A stretch of DNA of 64,000 bases from contig NZ_CP032550.1 of assembly GCF_009735645.1 (NCBI RefSeq), positions 496,001-560,000 of the forward strand, in the 5' to 3' direction. The notes beneath the pieces are model-generated. The model ran no database searches, was not told the origin of the DNA, and saw only the letters and a list, made by a program, of their open reading frames with translations. The DNA is from Microbacterium oryzae. GTDB taxonomy: Bacteria > Actinomycetota > Actinomycetes > Actinomycetales > Microbacteriaceae. The position numbers and the translations under genes are program-made. Positions 7,454-17,319 of the stretch are shown here, one piece after another; position 1 is the first letter of the stretch; every line of letters begins with the position of its first letter.

Positions 7454-8682
7454 CCACCATGATCGGCATCTCCCTCACCGGCCGCCGCGTCCTCCTCGTC
7501 GGCGGCGGTGCGGTCACCGCGCGACGCCTGCCGCGCTTCCTCGACGACGGCGCCCAGGTGGTCGTCGTTGCCCCCGCGCTCGCCGCGGCCACGCGGGAGC
7601 TCGTCGTCCGCCACGGGGTGGAGTGGATCGCGCGGGAGGTGCGCGCGGACGACGTCGACGGGGCGTGGATGGTCCACGCGGCGACGGGGGAGCGTCGCGT
7701 CGACGACGAGGTCGCCGCCGAGTGCGAGCGCCGGCGCGTGCTGTGCGTGAACGCCTCCGACGGGGCGCACGGCACCGCGCGCCTCGCCGCGGAGAGCAGG
7801 TCGGGCGACGTGCTCGTCGGGGTCGTCTCGCAGGACGGCGTCGATCCCGGCCGCGCCGCCCGCCTCCGCGACGCGGTGGACGCGCAGCTGCGCGCGGGGC
7901 GGCTGCCCGTGCGGGCGAGGCGCCCGGGAGGTCCCGGGCGCGTCGACCTCGTCGGCGGCGGACCCGGCCCGTCGGACCTGCTCACCGTCCGCGGACGCCG
8001 CCTGCTGGCCGAAGCCGACGTCGTCGTGGCCGACCGCCTCGGACCGACCGACGTGCTGCGGGAACTGGAGCCCGACGTGCCGGTCATCGACGTGGGCAAG
8101 CGCCCGGGCCACCACACCATGCCCCAGGAGCGGATCAACGCGCTCCTCGTCGACCTGGCGCGGGAGGGCAAGCGCGTGGTCCGGCTGAAGGGCGGGGACC
8201 CCTTCGTATACGGACGCGGCGGCGAGGAGGTCGCCGCCTGCCTCGCCGCCGGCGTCGCCGTGGAGGTCGTGCCGGGCCTCACCAGCGCGGTCTCCGTGCC
8301 GCAGGCCGCAGGGATCCCCGTCACGCACCGCGGCACATCCGCCGGTCTGCACGTGGTGAACGGCCAGGCCGAGGTGTCGTCATCCACGCTGGCCGCGCTC
8401 GCCGACGACGCGGTGACGACGGTGGTGCTCATGGGGGTCGCCGCGCTTCCGCGACTGGTCGCCGCAGCGCGGGAAGCGGGTGCGCCGGACGAGCGCCCCG
8501 TCGCGATCGTCGAACGCGGGCACACGCCCGCGCAGCGCACGACGCGGACTACCCTCGGTCGGGTGATCGCCGACGCCGCTGCCGCCGATGTGCGCAATCC
8601 CGCCGTGATCGTCGTCGGCGAGGTCGCCCGCGCCGGTCTGCTGCTGGCCGCGTCCGCGCTGGCGGGTGATGCGACGCAGTGA
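7450..8682 (+). CDS. cysG: Siroheme synthase: precorrin-2 dehydrogenase/uroporphyrinogen-III C-methyltransferase fusion
   Basis: The 410-residue protein makes siroheme precursors for NirB. Residues 1 to about 110 form the NAD-binding precorrin-2 dehydrogenase/ferrochelatase part (RRVLLVGGGAVTARRLPRF). From about residue 155 the SAM-dependent uroporphyrinogen-III methyltransferase begins (VDLVGGGPGPSDLLTVRG), with RLKGGDPFVYGRGGEE and VVPGLTSAVSVPQAAGIPVTHR as signatures. The N-terminal part is short, so the central dimerisation region of full CysG appears reduced and ferrochelatase activity is uncertain. Start ATG 7450 overlaps the nirD stop (ATGA), and its stop overlaps the next GTG. Confidence 0.9.
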   Translation: MTTMIGISLTGRRVLLVGGGAVTARRLPRFLDDGAQVVVVAPALAAATRELVVRHGVEWIAREVRADDVDGAWMVHAATGERRVDDEVAAECERRRVLCVNASDGAHGTARLAAESRSGDVLVGVVSQDGVDPGRAARLRDAVDAQLRAGRLPVRARRPGGPGRVDLVGGGPGPSDLLTVRGRRLLAEADVVVADRLGPTDVLRELEPDVPVIDVGKRPGHHTMPQERINALLVDLAREGKRVVRLKGGDPFVYGRGGEEVAACLAAGVAVEVVPGLTSAVSVPQAAGIPVTHRGTSAGLHVVNGQAEVSSSTLAALADDAVTTVVLMGVAALPRLVAAAREAGAPDERPVAIVERGHTPAQRTTRTTLGRVIADAAAADVRNPAVIVVGEVARAGLLLAASALAGDATQ

Positions 8683-9821
8683 CCGCTCCCACCCGGCCCC
8701 TCCTCTCCGCAGCCCTCGACGGCTGCGCCGTCGTCATCGCCGTCGACCGGCGGTCGTCGGAGCTGACCGCCGCGCTCGAACGGCACGGCGCGCGGGTGCA
8801 GCGCGCCCCGGCGCTGACGATCGTTCCGCACATCGACGACGACGCGCTGCTCGCCGCGACTGCGGCCCTCGTCGCCCGGCCTCCGGATGTCGTCGTCGTG
8901 ACGACCGGCGTCGGGTTCCGCGGATGGATGGAGGCCGCCGAGGAGTCCGGCATGCGCGATGAGCTGCATGCGGCCCTTGCGACGGCCCAGATCGTCGCGC
9001 GGGGACCGAAGGCGCGCGGCGCCATCGAGCAGGCCGGCCTCGCGGCGGATTGGGTGGCGGAGTCCGAGACGTCGAGCGAGCTGGGGGAGTTCCTCCTCGC
9101 GGAGGGCGTCGCGGGCCGGCGGGTCGCCATCCAGCACCACGGGTCAGGCGCGGATGGGCTGGACAGCCTGTTCGCGGAGGCAGGGGCCGACGTCGTCAGT
9201 CTCACCGTCTACCGGTGGGGGCCGCCGCCCGATCCCGACGTCGTGGTGCGGTCGGTGGTCGCGGCGGCCCAGGGCGAGGTGGACGCGGTGCTCTTCACGT
9301 CGGCGCCGGGGGCCGCCGAGTGGCTCGCCGAGGCCGATCGCCAGGGCGTCCTCGACGATCTGGCCAGACTGTCGCGTTCGGGACGCCTGCTCATGGCCGC
9401 GGTGGGGCCGATCACATCCGCGCCCCTCGTCGACGTGGGCATCGAGGTGCTCGTCGCCGAGCGCGGCCGGCTCGGATCGCTCGTGCGCTCGGTCGTGACG
9501 CACTTCGGCGGCGGGCGCGCGCCATCCCTCGCCACCGTCGCCGGGCGTCTCGAGCTGCGAAGCGGCGGAGTCGTGCTGGACGGCCGGCACGTCGCGCTGT
9601 CGCGGACCGGCGTCGGCGTGATGCGCGCGCTCTTCGACGCCCGCGGGGGCGTCGTCACCCGGCAGGAGCTGCAGGCGTCGCTGGCGCGGTCGGCCGACAG
9701 CGCTCATGCGGTCGAGGTCGCGGTGGCGCGCGTGCGGGAGGCGCTCGGTGCGCCGCAGCTCATCCGCACCGTCGTCAAGCGCGGGTATCGACTCGACGTC
9801 GTGGAGGACGCCAGCGGGTGA
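8679..9821 (+). CDS. nnaR: HemD-like protein fused to an OmpR-type winged helix (NnaR-type regulator)
   Basis: Of 380 residues, about 1-270 resemble uroporphyrinogen-III synthase (GVGFRGWMEAAEESGM, VAIQHHGSGADGLDSLF, VLFTSAPGAAEWLAEA). About 285-375 form a winged-helix domain of the Trans_reg_C type (RTGVGVMRALFDARGGVVTR, HAVEVAVARVREALG, RTVVKRGYRLDV). This architecture matches mycobacterial Rv0260c and the NnaR regulators described in Mycobacterium and Streptomyces, which act with GlnR on nitrate/nitrite genes. Placement as last gene of nirBD-cysG agrees. Whether the HemD part is enzymatic or only senses a tetrapyrrole or nitrogen signal cannot be told from sequence. GTG 8679 overlaps the preceding stop. 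Confidence 0.8.
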   Translation: MTAPTRPLLSAALDGCAVVIAVDRRSSELTAALERHGARVQRAPALTIVPHIDDDALLAATAALVARPPDVVVVTTGVGFRGWMEAAEESGMRDELHAALATAQIVARGPKARGAIEQAGLAADWVAESETSSELGEFLLAEGVAGRRVAIQHHGSGADGLDSLFAEAGADVVSLTVYRWGPPPDPDVVVRSVVAAAQGEVDAVLFTSAPGAAEWLAEADRQGVLDDLARLSRSGRLLMAAVGPITSAPLVDVGIEVLVAERGRLGSLVRSVVTHFGGGRAPSLATVAGRLELRSGGVVLDGRHVALSRTGVGVMRALFDARGGVVTRQELQASLARSADSAHAVEVAVARVREALGAPQLIRTVVKRGYRLDVVEDASG

Positions 9822-9833
9822 GCGCCGGCGCGC

Positions 9834-10721
9834 TCACTGCTCGATGAACCGCACCTCGAGGTCGGCGATGTGCAGCCCGGACGACTCGATGGCGTCCTCG
9901 ATCGCCGCATGCCGGCCATCCGGAGCGACGATCTGCACCTTCTCGACGCCGTCGATCGGCGTGCCCTCGCCATCCGCCCAGAAGGCGGTGGCGCCGAGGT
10001 GCACGAGGTCCGTGAGGAGCGCGAGGTACGCGTCGCTCTCGCCGGGTTCGATCATGAGGCTGAGGTCCGGCGAGTTGACCTCGACGACCTCGTCCGCGTC
10101 GCGGCCCGCGGCAGTCAGAAGCGCGTCGGCGTGCTCGACGAGCGGCAGGGTATCGGCGAATCCCGTCGGCGTGCCGGCATCCGGTTGGTCCAGGTCGTCC
10201 ATCGCGAGGAAGGCGAGCACGCCCTTGTCCCAGATCGAGGGCTGCACGGCCAGACCCGGTGCGACGCGGTCGAGCTCCTTCGTCAGGCGCACCGCATCGA
10301 ACCCGAAGCCGGGGCATGACGGGGCCGACGCCGTCGGAACCGGGTCGGACGGCGACGCGTTGAGCGCCACGTCGCTCGCCGCCGGCGTCCGCACGCGGAT
10401 ATGCCAGGTGATCTCGTCGGGGTACCCGCTCGTGCACGCGGCTTCGAGCAGGCCCGGAAGGCCCGCATCGCTCACCGTCACGAACATCCAGGAGGTCGGG
10501 TCGGAGAACGTCGGGGCCTCGACCCAGCGCTCCATCTCGACGGCCTCGACGCCCGGCAGGCTCTCGAGCTCCGCCCCCAGCTCGTCGAACTCCGTACTCG
10601 GGCGGTCGAAATGAGTGTCATCGAGCGACCACGCGGCCAGCAGGAGCGCGCCGGTCGCAAGGGCGAAGACCGCCGCGATCACGACGGACATCCGGACGCG
10701 TCTGCCGATTGTCGTCGTCAC
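9834..10721 (-). CDS. Membrane-anchored protein of unknown function
   Basis: I do not recognise this 295-residue protein. Start GTG 10721 is preceded by a GGGAGGGG Shine-Dalgarno. Residues 10-33 form one hydrophobic N-terminal segment (VVIAAVFALATGALLLAAW) without a lipobox cysteine, so it is probably a type II anchored extracytoplasmic protein. The exported part contains only two cysteines (in EAACTSGY and APSCPGF), which could pair. It converges on nnaR with 12 bases between stops and is transcribed away from tRNA-Val. Confidence 0.65.
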   Translation of the reverse strand: MTTTIGRRVRMSVVIAAVFALATGALLLAAWSLDDTHFDRPSTEFDELGAELESLPGVEAVEMERWVEAPTFSDPTSWMFVTVSDAGLPGLLEAACTSGYPDEITWHIRVRTPAASDVALNASPSDPVPTASAPSCPGFGFDAVRLTKELDRVAPGLAVQPSIWDKGVLAFLAMDDLDQPDAGTPTGFADTLPLVEHADALLTAAGRDADEVVEVNSPDLSLMIEPGESDAYLALLTDLVHLGATAFWADGEGTPIDGVEKVQIVAPDGRHAAIEDAIESSGLHIADLEVRFIEQ

Positions 10722-10820
10722 GTCGTCCCCTCCCGGTGAGGGCGTGCGCCCTGTCGCACCGAAGGTAGCGAACGCGAGCCGTGTTGCCCAGGCCGGCGGC
10801 GTCTCGGCCCGGGAATGACG

Positions 10821-10845
10821 AAACCCCCGGGAGCACCGGGGGTTT
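10821..10845 (-). terminator. Hairpin terminator after tRNA-Val(CAC)
   Basis: AAACCCCCGG and CCGGGGGTTT form a perfect 10-bp stem with a 5-nt loop, ending the minus-strand tRNA-Val transcript. The arms resemble those of the terminator at 11427. Confidence 0.8.
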
Positions 10846-10848
10846 CCA

Positions 10849-10924
10849 TGGTGGGCGATACCAGACTCGAACTGATGACCTCTTCCGTGTGAAGGAAGCG
10901 CGCTACCAACTGCGCCAATCGCCC
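10849..10924 (-). tRNA. tRNA-Val(CAC)
   Basis: On the minus strand the cloverleaf has acceptor GGGCGAT/ATCGCCC, anticodon stem CTTCC/GGAAG and loop TTCACAC, giving anticodon CAC. The T arm contains GTTCGAGTC. A 3' CCA is encoded (plus-strand 10849-10851). Confidence 0.95.
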
Positions 10925-11126
10925 AGGCTGTGAAGTTGTCGGCCTTGCGGCACAGATGACGAGCATACCCGATGCGGAAGGGCCTGACGAACCGGGGGAG
11001 AGGGCCGAGCGTGTCGTGCGCGAGCTCGGTGCGGTGACACGCCCGGATCTGAGCCGCGGTTTGGACGCCTGCCGAACCTGGGCTAATGTAGTGCAAGTGC
11101 CCGGGGCAAGCAGCCGGGAACGAAAT

Positions 11127-11198
11127 GCGGATGTAGCGCAGTGGTAGCGCATCACCTTGCCAAGGTGAGGGTCGCGAGTTCGAATCTCGTCATCCGCT
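11127..11198 (+). tRNA. tRNA-Gly(GCC), copy 1
   Basis: Acceptor GCGGATG/CATCCGC, anticodon stem TCACC/GGTGA and loop TTGCCAA give anticodon GCC. The T loop is GTTCGAATC. CCA is not encoded. It is identical over its full length to the copy at 11479. Confidence 0.95.
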
Positions 11199-11250
11199 CG
11201 AGTGCAGGGATCTCCTCGGAGGTCTCGGCATGCGGGTTCGAAACCCCCGC

Positions 11251-11321
11251 GGTGGCGTGGCCGAGAGGCGAGGCACCGGCCTGCAAAGCCGTTTACACGG
11301 GTTCGAATCCCGTCGCCACCT
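11251..11321 (+). tRNA. tRNA-Cys(GCA)
   Basis: Acceptor GGTGGCG/CGCCACC and loop CTGCAAA give anticodon GCA. The anticodon stem CCGGC/GCCGT has one terminal C-T mismatch. The T loop is GTTCGAATC. CCA is not clearly encoded. Confidence 0.93.
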
Positions 11322-11349
11322 CCACTCCCGGCTCAGGCCGGAGCAATAT

Positions 11350-11424
11350 GGGCGATTGGCGCAGCGGTAGCGCGCTTCCCTGACACGGAAGAGGTCACTG
11401 GTTCGATCCCAGTATCGCCCACCA
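11350..11424 (+). tRNA. tRNA-Val(GAC)
   Basis: Acceptor GGGCGAT/ATCGCCC, anticodon stem CTTCC/GGAAG and loop CTGACAC give anticodon GAC. CCA is encoded at 11422-11424. It is closely similar to the opposite-strand tRNA-Val(CAC). Confidence 0.95.
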
Positions 11425-11426
11425 GA

Positions 11427-11452
11427 GAAACCCCCGGCTTGCCGGGGGTTTC
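11427..11452 (+). terminator. Hairpin terminator after tRNA-Val(GAC)
   Basis: GAAACCCCCGGC and GCCGGGGGTTTC form a 12-bp inverted repeat around TT, directly after the encoded CCA. Confidence 0.85.
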
Positions 11453-11478
11453 GCAACGTCCGGGACTCGTCCCGGCAT

Positions 11479-11550
11479 GCGGATGTAGCGCAGTGGTAGC
11501 GCATCACCTTGCCAAGGTGAGGGTCGCGAGTTCGAATCTCGTCATCCGCT
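11479..11550 (+). tRNA. tRNA-Gly(GCC), copy 2
   Basis: The sequence is identical to the tRNA-Gly at 11127, including the discriminator T; CCA is not encoded. It has its own downstream terminator. Confidence 0.95.
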
Positions 11551-11556
11551 CTCTCG

Positions 11557-11584
11557 AAGGGCCTCCTCGCGGAGGCCTTTCTTT
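11557..11584 (+). terminator. Terminator after tRNA-Gly copy 2
   Basis: AAGGGCCTCC pairs with GGAGGCCTTT (one G-T pair) across TCGC and is followed by a T-rich CTTTC. The 11585-11802 stretch after it shows no gene; it holds the presumed thrS promoter. Confidence 0.8.
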
Positions 11585-11802
11585 CGTTCCCGCGCGTGGA
11601 GGAGCGCCGCGGTGGCGCCGGCGGTGTGCGCCTCCCCGTCCGACGATGTCGTCTCATCCTCGCGACACGGTATTCGGCGACATTCCGTGTCGGTTCGGCG
11701 AGGCGACATCATCTGACCGTCGGGGCCACCGCCATCCGCTCGCACGCGGCCGCCCGGATGCCCCGCACGCGGCCCCCGGGTCCGCGGAACTAGGATGGTG
11801 CG

Positions 11803-13776
<1,974 letters not shown>

Positions 13777-13778
13777 GC

Positions 13779-14348
13779 ATGACGACGGAGCACGAGGCGC
13801 GCGAGGAGTTCGCGCGCCTCGAGCCCGCGTCGGACTTCGCGGCCTCCTCCGACGCGTTCCAGCGTCTCTGGACGCCCCACCGGATGGCGTACATCAACGC
13901 GGGCGCGGACGCGAACCGGGGGACCGGCTGCCCGTTCTGCGCGGCGCCGGACAAGAGCGACGAGGATGGCCTCATCGTCCACCGAGGCGAGCACGCCTTC
14001 GTGCTCCTCAACCTCTTCCCGTACAACTCCGGGCACATGCTGGTGTGCCCGTACCGCCACATCGGTCTGTACGACCAGGCGGACCCGCACGAGACGGCGG
14101 AGATCGCCTACCTCACGCAGACCGCGATGCGGGTGCTGCGGACGGTGTCGCGCTGCGACGGGTTCAACATCGGCATGAACCAGGGCCACGTCGCCGGTGC
14201 GGGCGTGGAGGAGCACCTGCATCAGCACATCGTGCCGCGGTGGACGAGCGACGCGAACTTCTTCCCGATCATCGCCAAGACGAAGGCCCTGCCGCAGCTC
14301 CTCGGCGAGGTCCGCGCGGCCATCGCCGACGCCTGGCCCGCCGCCTGA
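13779..14348 (+). CDS. HIT-family protein, Ap4A phosphorylase type
   Basis: The 189-residue protein carries the histidine-triad motif as EEHLHQHIVPRW near residue 147 and a CPFC pair near residue 48. Actinobacterial relatives such as mycobacterial Rv2613c are diadenosine tetraphosphate phosphorylases and sit, as here, next to thrS. The neighbourhood fits disposal of Ap4A made by aminoacyl-tRNA synthetases, though that link is inference. ATG 13779 starts 2 bases after thrS stops, so the two are probably one operon; the usual pgsA neighbour is not present downstream. Confidence 0.88.
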   Translation: MTTEHEAREEFARLEPASDFAASSDAFQRLWTPHRMAYINAGADANRGTGCPFCAAPDKSDEDGLIVHRGEHAFVLLNLFPYNSGHMLVCPYRHIGLYDQADPHETAEIAYLTQTAMRVLRTVSRCDGFNIGMNQGHVAGAGVEEHLHQHIVPRWTSDANFFPIIAKTKALPQLLGEVRAAIADAWPAA

Positions 14349-14359
14349 GGGGTGCGACG

Positions 14360-15694
14360 TCAGCCGCGCTGGGCGCAGGCGGCCGCGAGATCGGCCGCCA
14401 GCGTCTCCGCGTTGGCGTCGTCGAGGCCGTGCACGGTGAGACGCAGGTGATGCGAGGCCGCACCCCCTCGCGACAGCGCGAAGTCGTCGCCGGTCCGCGC
14501 GAGCCATCCGCGGCGCATGAGCCGCTCCGACACCGTGCGAGCAGGCAGCGGCAGCCGCACCCAGAGGCTCAGCCCGTCGAGCGGCGCGGTGTCGATGCCG
14601 TGCCGCCGCAGTCGCTCGGCGAATGACCGATTCCGCTCGGCGTAGTGCTCGCCGGCGCGCTCGATGGTGTCGAGGGCGGCGGAGTCGGTCAGCAGCGCGA
14701 GGGCGAGCCGCTGCAGCAGGTGGCTCACCCAGGTCGTCCCGGGGCTCAGCCGCATCGCCAACCGCTCGGCCGTCTCCGCATCGGAGGCGGTGACCGCGAG
14801 GCACATGTCCGGGCCCAGGAACTTCGACACCGACCGCACCAGCGCCCAGCGGCGATGCTCCGGGCCGATGATCGAGTGGTACGGATGGCGCGAGAGCAGC
14901 GAGAAGTGGTCATCCTCGATCACGAGGACGTACGGGTGCTCCGCCAGGATGGCCCGGAGCTCCGCCGCGCGGCGGGCTGAGAGGCTCGCGCCGGTCGGGT
15001 TCTGCGCGCGCGGGGTGCAGACCACGGCGCGCACCCCCTCCGCGAGGGCCGCGCGCAGGCCGTCCGGCGTCATCCCCTCCTCATCGACGGGCACGGCGAC
15101 AGGGCGGTAGCCGGCGAGGCGCACGGTCCGGATCGTCGCGAGGAAGCAGGGGTCCTCGACCGCGACCGCGTCGTCCCGTGTGAGGGCCTGGGCCAGCAGG
15201 CGCTCGACAGCATCGAACGCCCCGCTCGTGACGGTGAGGCGCATCTCGTCGGGTGAGGCGACGTCGTCGCCCAGCCAGGCGCGGGCGCGCTCGGCGAGGC
15301 CGGCGTCGATGACGGGCTCGCCGTAGAGCACGGGGCGGCCGGCGAGGGCGGTGAGGGCGGCCGACATGTCGGGGATGAGCCGCGGATCGGGATTGCCGGT
15401 GCCGACGTCGCGGAGCACGCTGTCGGCGGCGAACCCGTCCTGCGCGAGCGTCGCGCGGTCGGCGACGTGCGTGCCGGCACGGCCGAGGGTCACCACGAGG
15501 CCGGCCTGCGCGAGCTGCCGGTAGGCGGCGACGGCGGTGTTGCGGTTCACCCCGAGGCTCTCCGCGAGCGCGCGCACCGAGGGAAGGGCGGCACCGGGCG
15601 CGAGGGCGCCCCGCTCGATGAGCCCGCGCACGCTCTCGGCGATCTCGGCCGCCGAATGGCCCGTGATCGCGGGGGAGGAGTCGCCGTGTTGCAT
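14360..15694 (-). CDS. pdxR: MocR/GntR-family regulator with aminotransferase domain, PdxR-like
   Basis: The 444-residue protein has an N-terminal GntR winged helix (GAALPSVRALAESLGVNRNT, then AYRQLAQAGLVVTL) and a C-terminal fold type I aminotransferase-like domain with ARAQNPTGAS-type segment CTPRAQNPTGASLS and the PLP lysine in RSVSKFLGPD. Being divergent from pdxST strongly suggests a PdxR that senses PLP and controls B6 synthesis. I favour ATG 15694 because a TAGGAT -10 hexamer lies 7 bases upstream, compatible with a leaderless mRNA; ATG 15715 adds 7 residues. Confidence 0.88.
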   Translation of the reverse strand: MQHGDSSPAITGHSAAEIAESVRGLIERGALAPGAALPSVRALAESLGVNRNTAVAAYRQLAQAGLVVTLGRAGTHVADRATLAQDGFAADSVLRDVGTGNPDPRLIPDMSAALTALAGRPVLYGEPVIDAGLAERARAWLGDDVASPDEMRLTVTSGAFDAVERLLAQALTRDDAVAVEDPCFLATIRTVRLAGYRPVAVPVDEEGMTPDGLRAALAEGVRAVVCTPRAQNPTGASLSARRAAELRAILAEHPYVLVIEDDHFSLLSRHPYHSIIGPEHRRWALVRSVSKFLGPDMCLAVTASDAETAERLAMRLSPGTTWVSHLLQRLALALLTDSAALDTIERAGEHYAERNRSFAERLRRHGIDTAPLDGLSLWVRLPLPARTVSERLMRRGWLARTGDDFALSRGGAASHHLRLTVHGLDDANAETLAADLAAACAQRG

Positions 15695-15728
15695 CGACAC
15701 GATCCTACGGCCCATCCCGTGCTAACTT

Positions 15729-15742
15729 TTGGCCTAGGACAA
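15729..15742. promoter_or_regulatory. Palindrome in the pdxR-pdxS divergent promoter
   Basis: TTGnCCTAGGnCAA is symmetric except at the two n positions. It lies 34 bp from the pdxR start and 45 bp from pdxS, a natural place for the PdxR operator. The binding protein is inferred from position only. Confidence 0.5.
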
Positions 15743-15787
15743 TAACCGCGGCTGTCACAGCCGTGGGCGAGGCGACGGAGGACATCC

Positions 15788-16678
15788 ATGACCGGGACGA
15801 CGAAGGGAACGGCGCGCGTGAAGCGCGGGCTGGCCGAGATGCTGAAGGGCGGCGTCATCATGGATGTCGTCACCGCCGAGCAGGCGCGCATCGCCGAGGA
15901 CGCGGGCGCCGTCGCGGTCATGGCGCTCGAGCGGGTGCCCGCCGACATCCGCGCGCAGGGCGGCGTCGCTCGCATGACGGATCTCGACCTCATCGACGAG
16001 ATCCGGGCCGCGGTGTCCATCCCGGTGATGGCGAAGGCGCGCATCGGCCACTTCGTCGAGGCGCAGGTGCTGCAGGAGCTCGGCGTCGACTACATCGACG
16101 AGTCCGAGGTGCTCTCGCCCGCCGACTACGTCAACCACGTCGACAAGTGGCCCTTCACGGTGCCGTTCGTGTGCGGTGCGACTCACCTCGGCGAGGCGCT
16201 CCGCCGCATCACGGAGGGCGCGGCGATGATCCGCTCGAAGGGCGAGGCCGGCACGGGCGACGTCTCGGAGGCGACCAAGCACATCCGTCGCATCACGAGC
16301 GACATCAACGTGCTGCGCTCGAAGACGAAGGACGAGCTGTACGTCGCGGCCAAGGAGCTGCAGGCGCCGTACGAGCTCGTCGTCGAGGTCGCGGAGACGG
16401 GCAAGCTCCCCGTCGTGCTCTTCACAGCGGGGGGCGTGGCCACGCCGGCGGACGCCGCGCTCATGATGCAGCTCGGCGCCGACGGCGTCTTCGTCGGCTC
16501 GGGCATCTTCCGCTCGGGCGACCCGGTGAAGCGGGCGGCCGCGATCGTGCGCGCGACGGCCTTCTACGACGATCCGAAGGCCATCGCCGACGCCTCGCGC
16601 GGCCTCGGCGAGGCCATGGTCGGCATCAACGTCGCCGACATCCCCGCCCCGCATCGGCTCGCCGAGCGCGGCTGGTGA
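15788..16678 (+). CDS. pdxS: Pyridoxal 5'-phosphate synthase, lyase subunit PdxS
   Basis: This 296-residue TIM-barrel enzyme of the DXP-independent pathway condenses ribose 5-phosphate, glyceraldehyde 3-phosphate and ammonia to PLP. Signatures are [20 protein letters not shown] with the active-site lysine region, [18 protein letters not shown], and the phosphate loop [23 protein letters not shown] 15788 follows a GGAGG-type Shine-Dalgarno. It overlaps pdxT by GTGA, and the two products form the 12+12 synthase. Confidence 0.97.
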   Translation: MTGTTKGTARVKRGLAEMLKGGVIMDVVTAEQARIAEDAGAVAVMALERVPADIRAQGGVARMTDLDLIDEIRAAVSIPVMAKARIGHFVEAQVLQELGVDYIDESEVLSPADYVNHVDKWPFTVPFVCGATHLGEALRRITEGAAMIRSKGEAGTGDVSEATKHIRRITSDINVLRSKTKDELYVAAKELQAPYELVVEVAETGKLPVVLFTAGGVATPADAALMMQLGADGVFVGSGIFRSGDPVKRAAAIVRATAFYDDPKAIADASRGLGEAMVGINVADIPAPHRLAERGW

Positions 16679-17271
16679 GTGCGGCCCCGCGGGTCGGCGT
16701 CCTCGCGCTGCAGGGCGACGTCCGCGAGCATGTTGCGGTGCTCGAGCACCTGGGTGCGCGCGTGACGCGGGTGCGGCGGGCGAGCGAGCTCGCCGCGGTG
16801 GATGGCCTCGTGCTGCCGGGTGGCGAGTCGAGCGTCATCGACAAGCTCTCGCGCGTCTTCGGGCTGCGGGAGCCGCTCGTCGCCGCCCTCGCGAGCGGCC
16901 TCCCCGCCTACGGGACGTGCGCCGGGCTCATCCTGCTCGCCGACCGACTCGAAGACGGCATCGCGGGCCAGCAGACCCTCGGCGGCCTCGACGTCACCGT
17001 GCGCAGGAACGCGTTCGGCACGCAGGGCGACTCGTTCGAGACCGCGCTGGCCGTGCCGGCGCTCGGCGATCCCGGCGTCCGCGCCACGTTCATCCGCGCC
17101 CCCGTCGTGACCGAGGTCGGCGCGCGGGCGACGCCGCTGGCGGCCCTCGCCGACGGCCGCGTGGTCGCTGTCGAGCAGGGCGCCCTCCTCGGCTCGGCCT
17201 TCCACCCCGAGGTGACGGGGGAGGACCGCTTCCACCGCCGCTTCCTCGACCACGTGCGAGCGGCGGCGTAG
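16675..17271 (+). CDS. pdxT: Pyridoxal 5'-phosphate synthase, glutaminase subunit PdxT
   Basis: The 198-residue class I glutaminase supplies ammonia to PdxS. The nucleophile is in [10 protein letters not shown], the oxyanion/GGES loop in LPGGESSVI, and the catalytic His-Glu pair in [14 protein letters not shown] 16675 overlaps the pdxS stop by 4 bases, indicating translational coupling. Confidence 0.95.
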   Translation: MSAAPRVGVLALQGDVREHVAVLEHLGARVTRVRRASELAAVDGLVLPGGESSVIDKLSRVFGLREPLVAALASGLPAYGTCAGLILLADRLEDGIAGQQTLGGLDVTVRRNAFGTQGDSFETALAVPALGDPGVRATFIRAPVVTEVGARATPLAALADGRVVAVEQGALLGSAFHPEVTGEDRFHRRFLDHVRAAA

Positions 17272-17286
17272 GGCACTGACGCAGCG

Positions 17287-17313
17287 GTGTCCCGGGCCTC
17301 CCGCCCGGGACAC
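17287..17313. terminator. Bidirectional terminator between pdxT and pdxY
   Basis: A perfect 11-bp stem (17287-17297 with 17303-17313) and 5-nt loop sit between the convergent genes. Confidence 0.85.
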
Positions 17314-17319
17314 GCCCGC

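Noticed and set aside
11585..11802. A T-box riboswitch or other leader RNA before thrS
   Set aside because: No specifier-loop or antiterminator pattern is visible; the gap looks like ordinary GC-rich promoter sequence.
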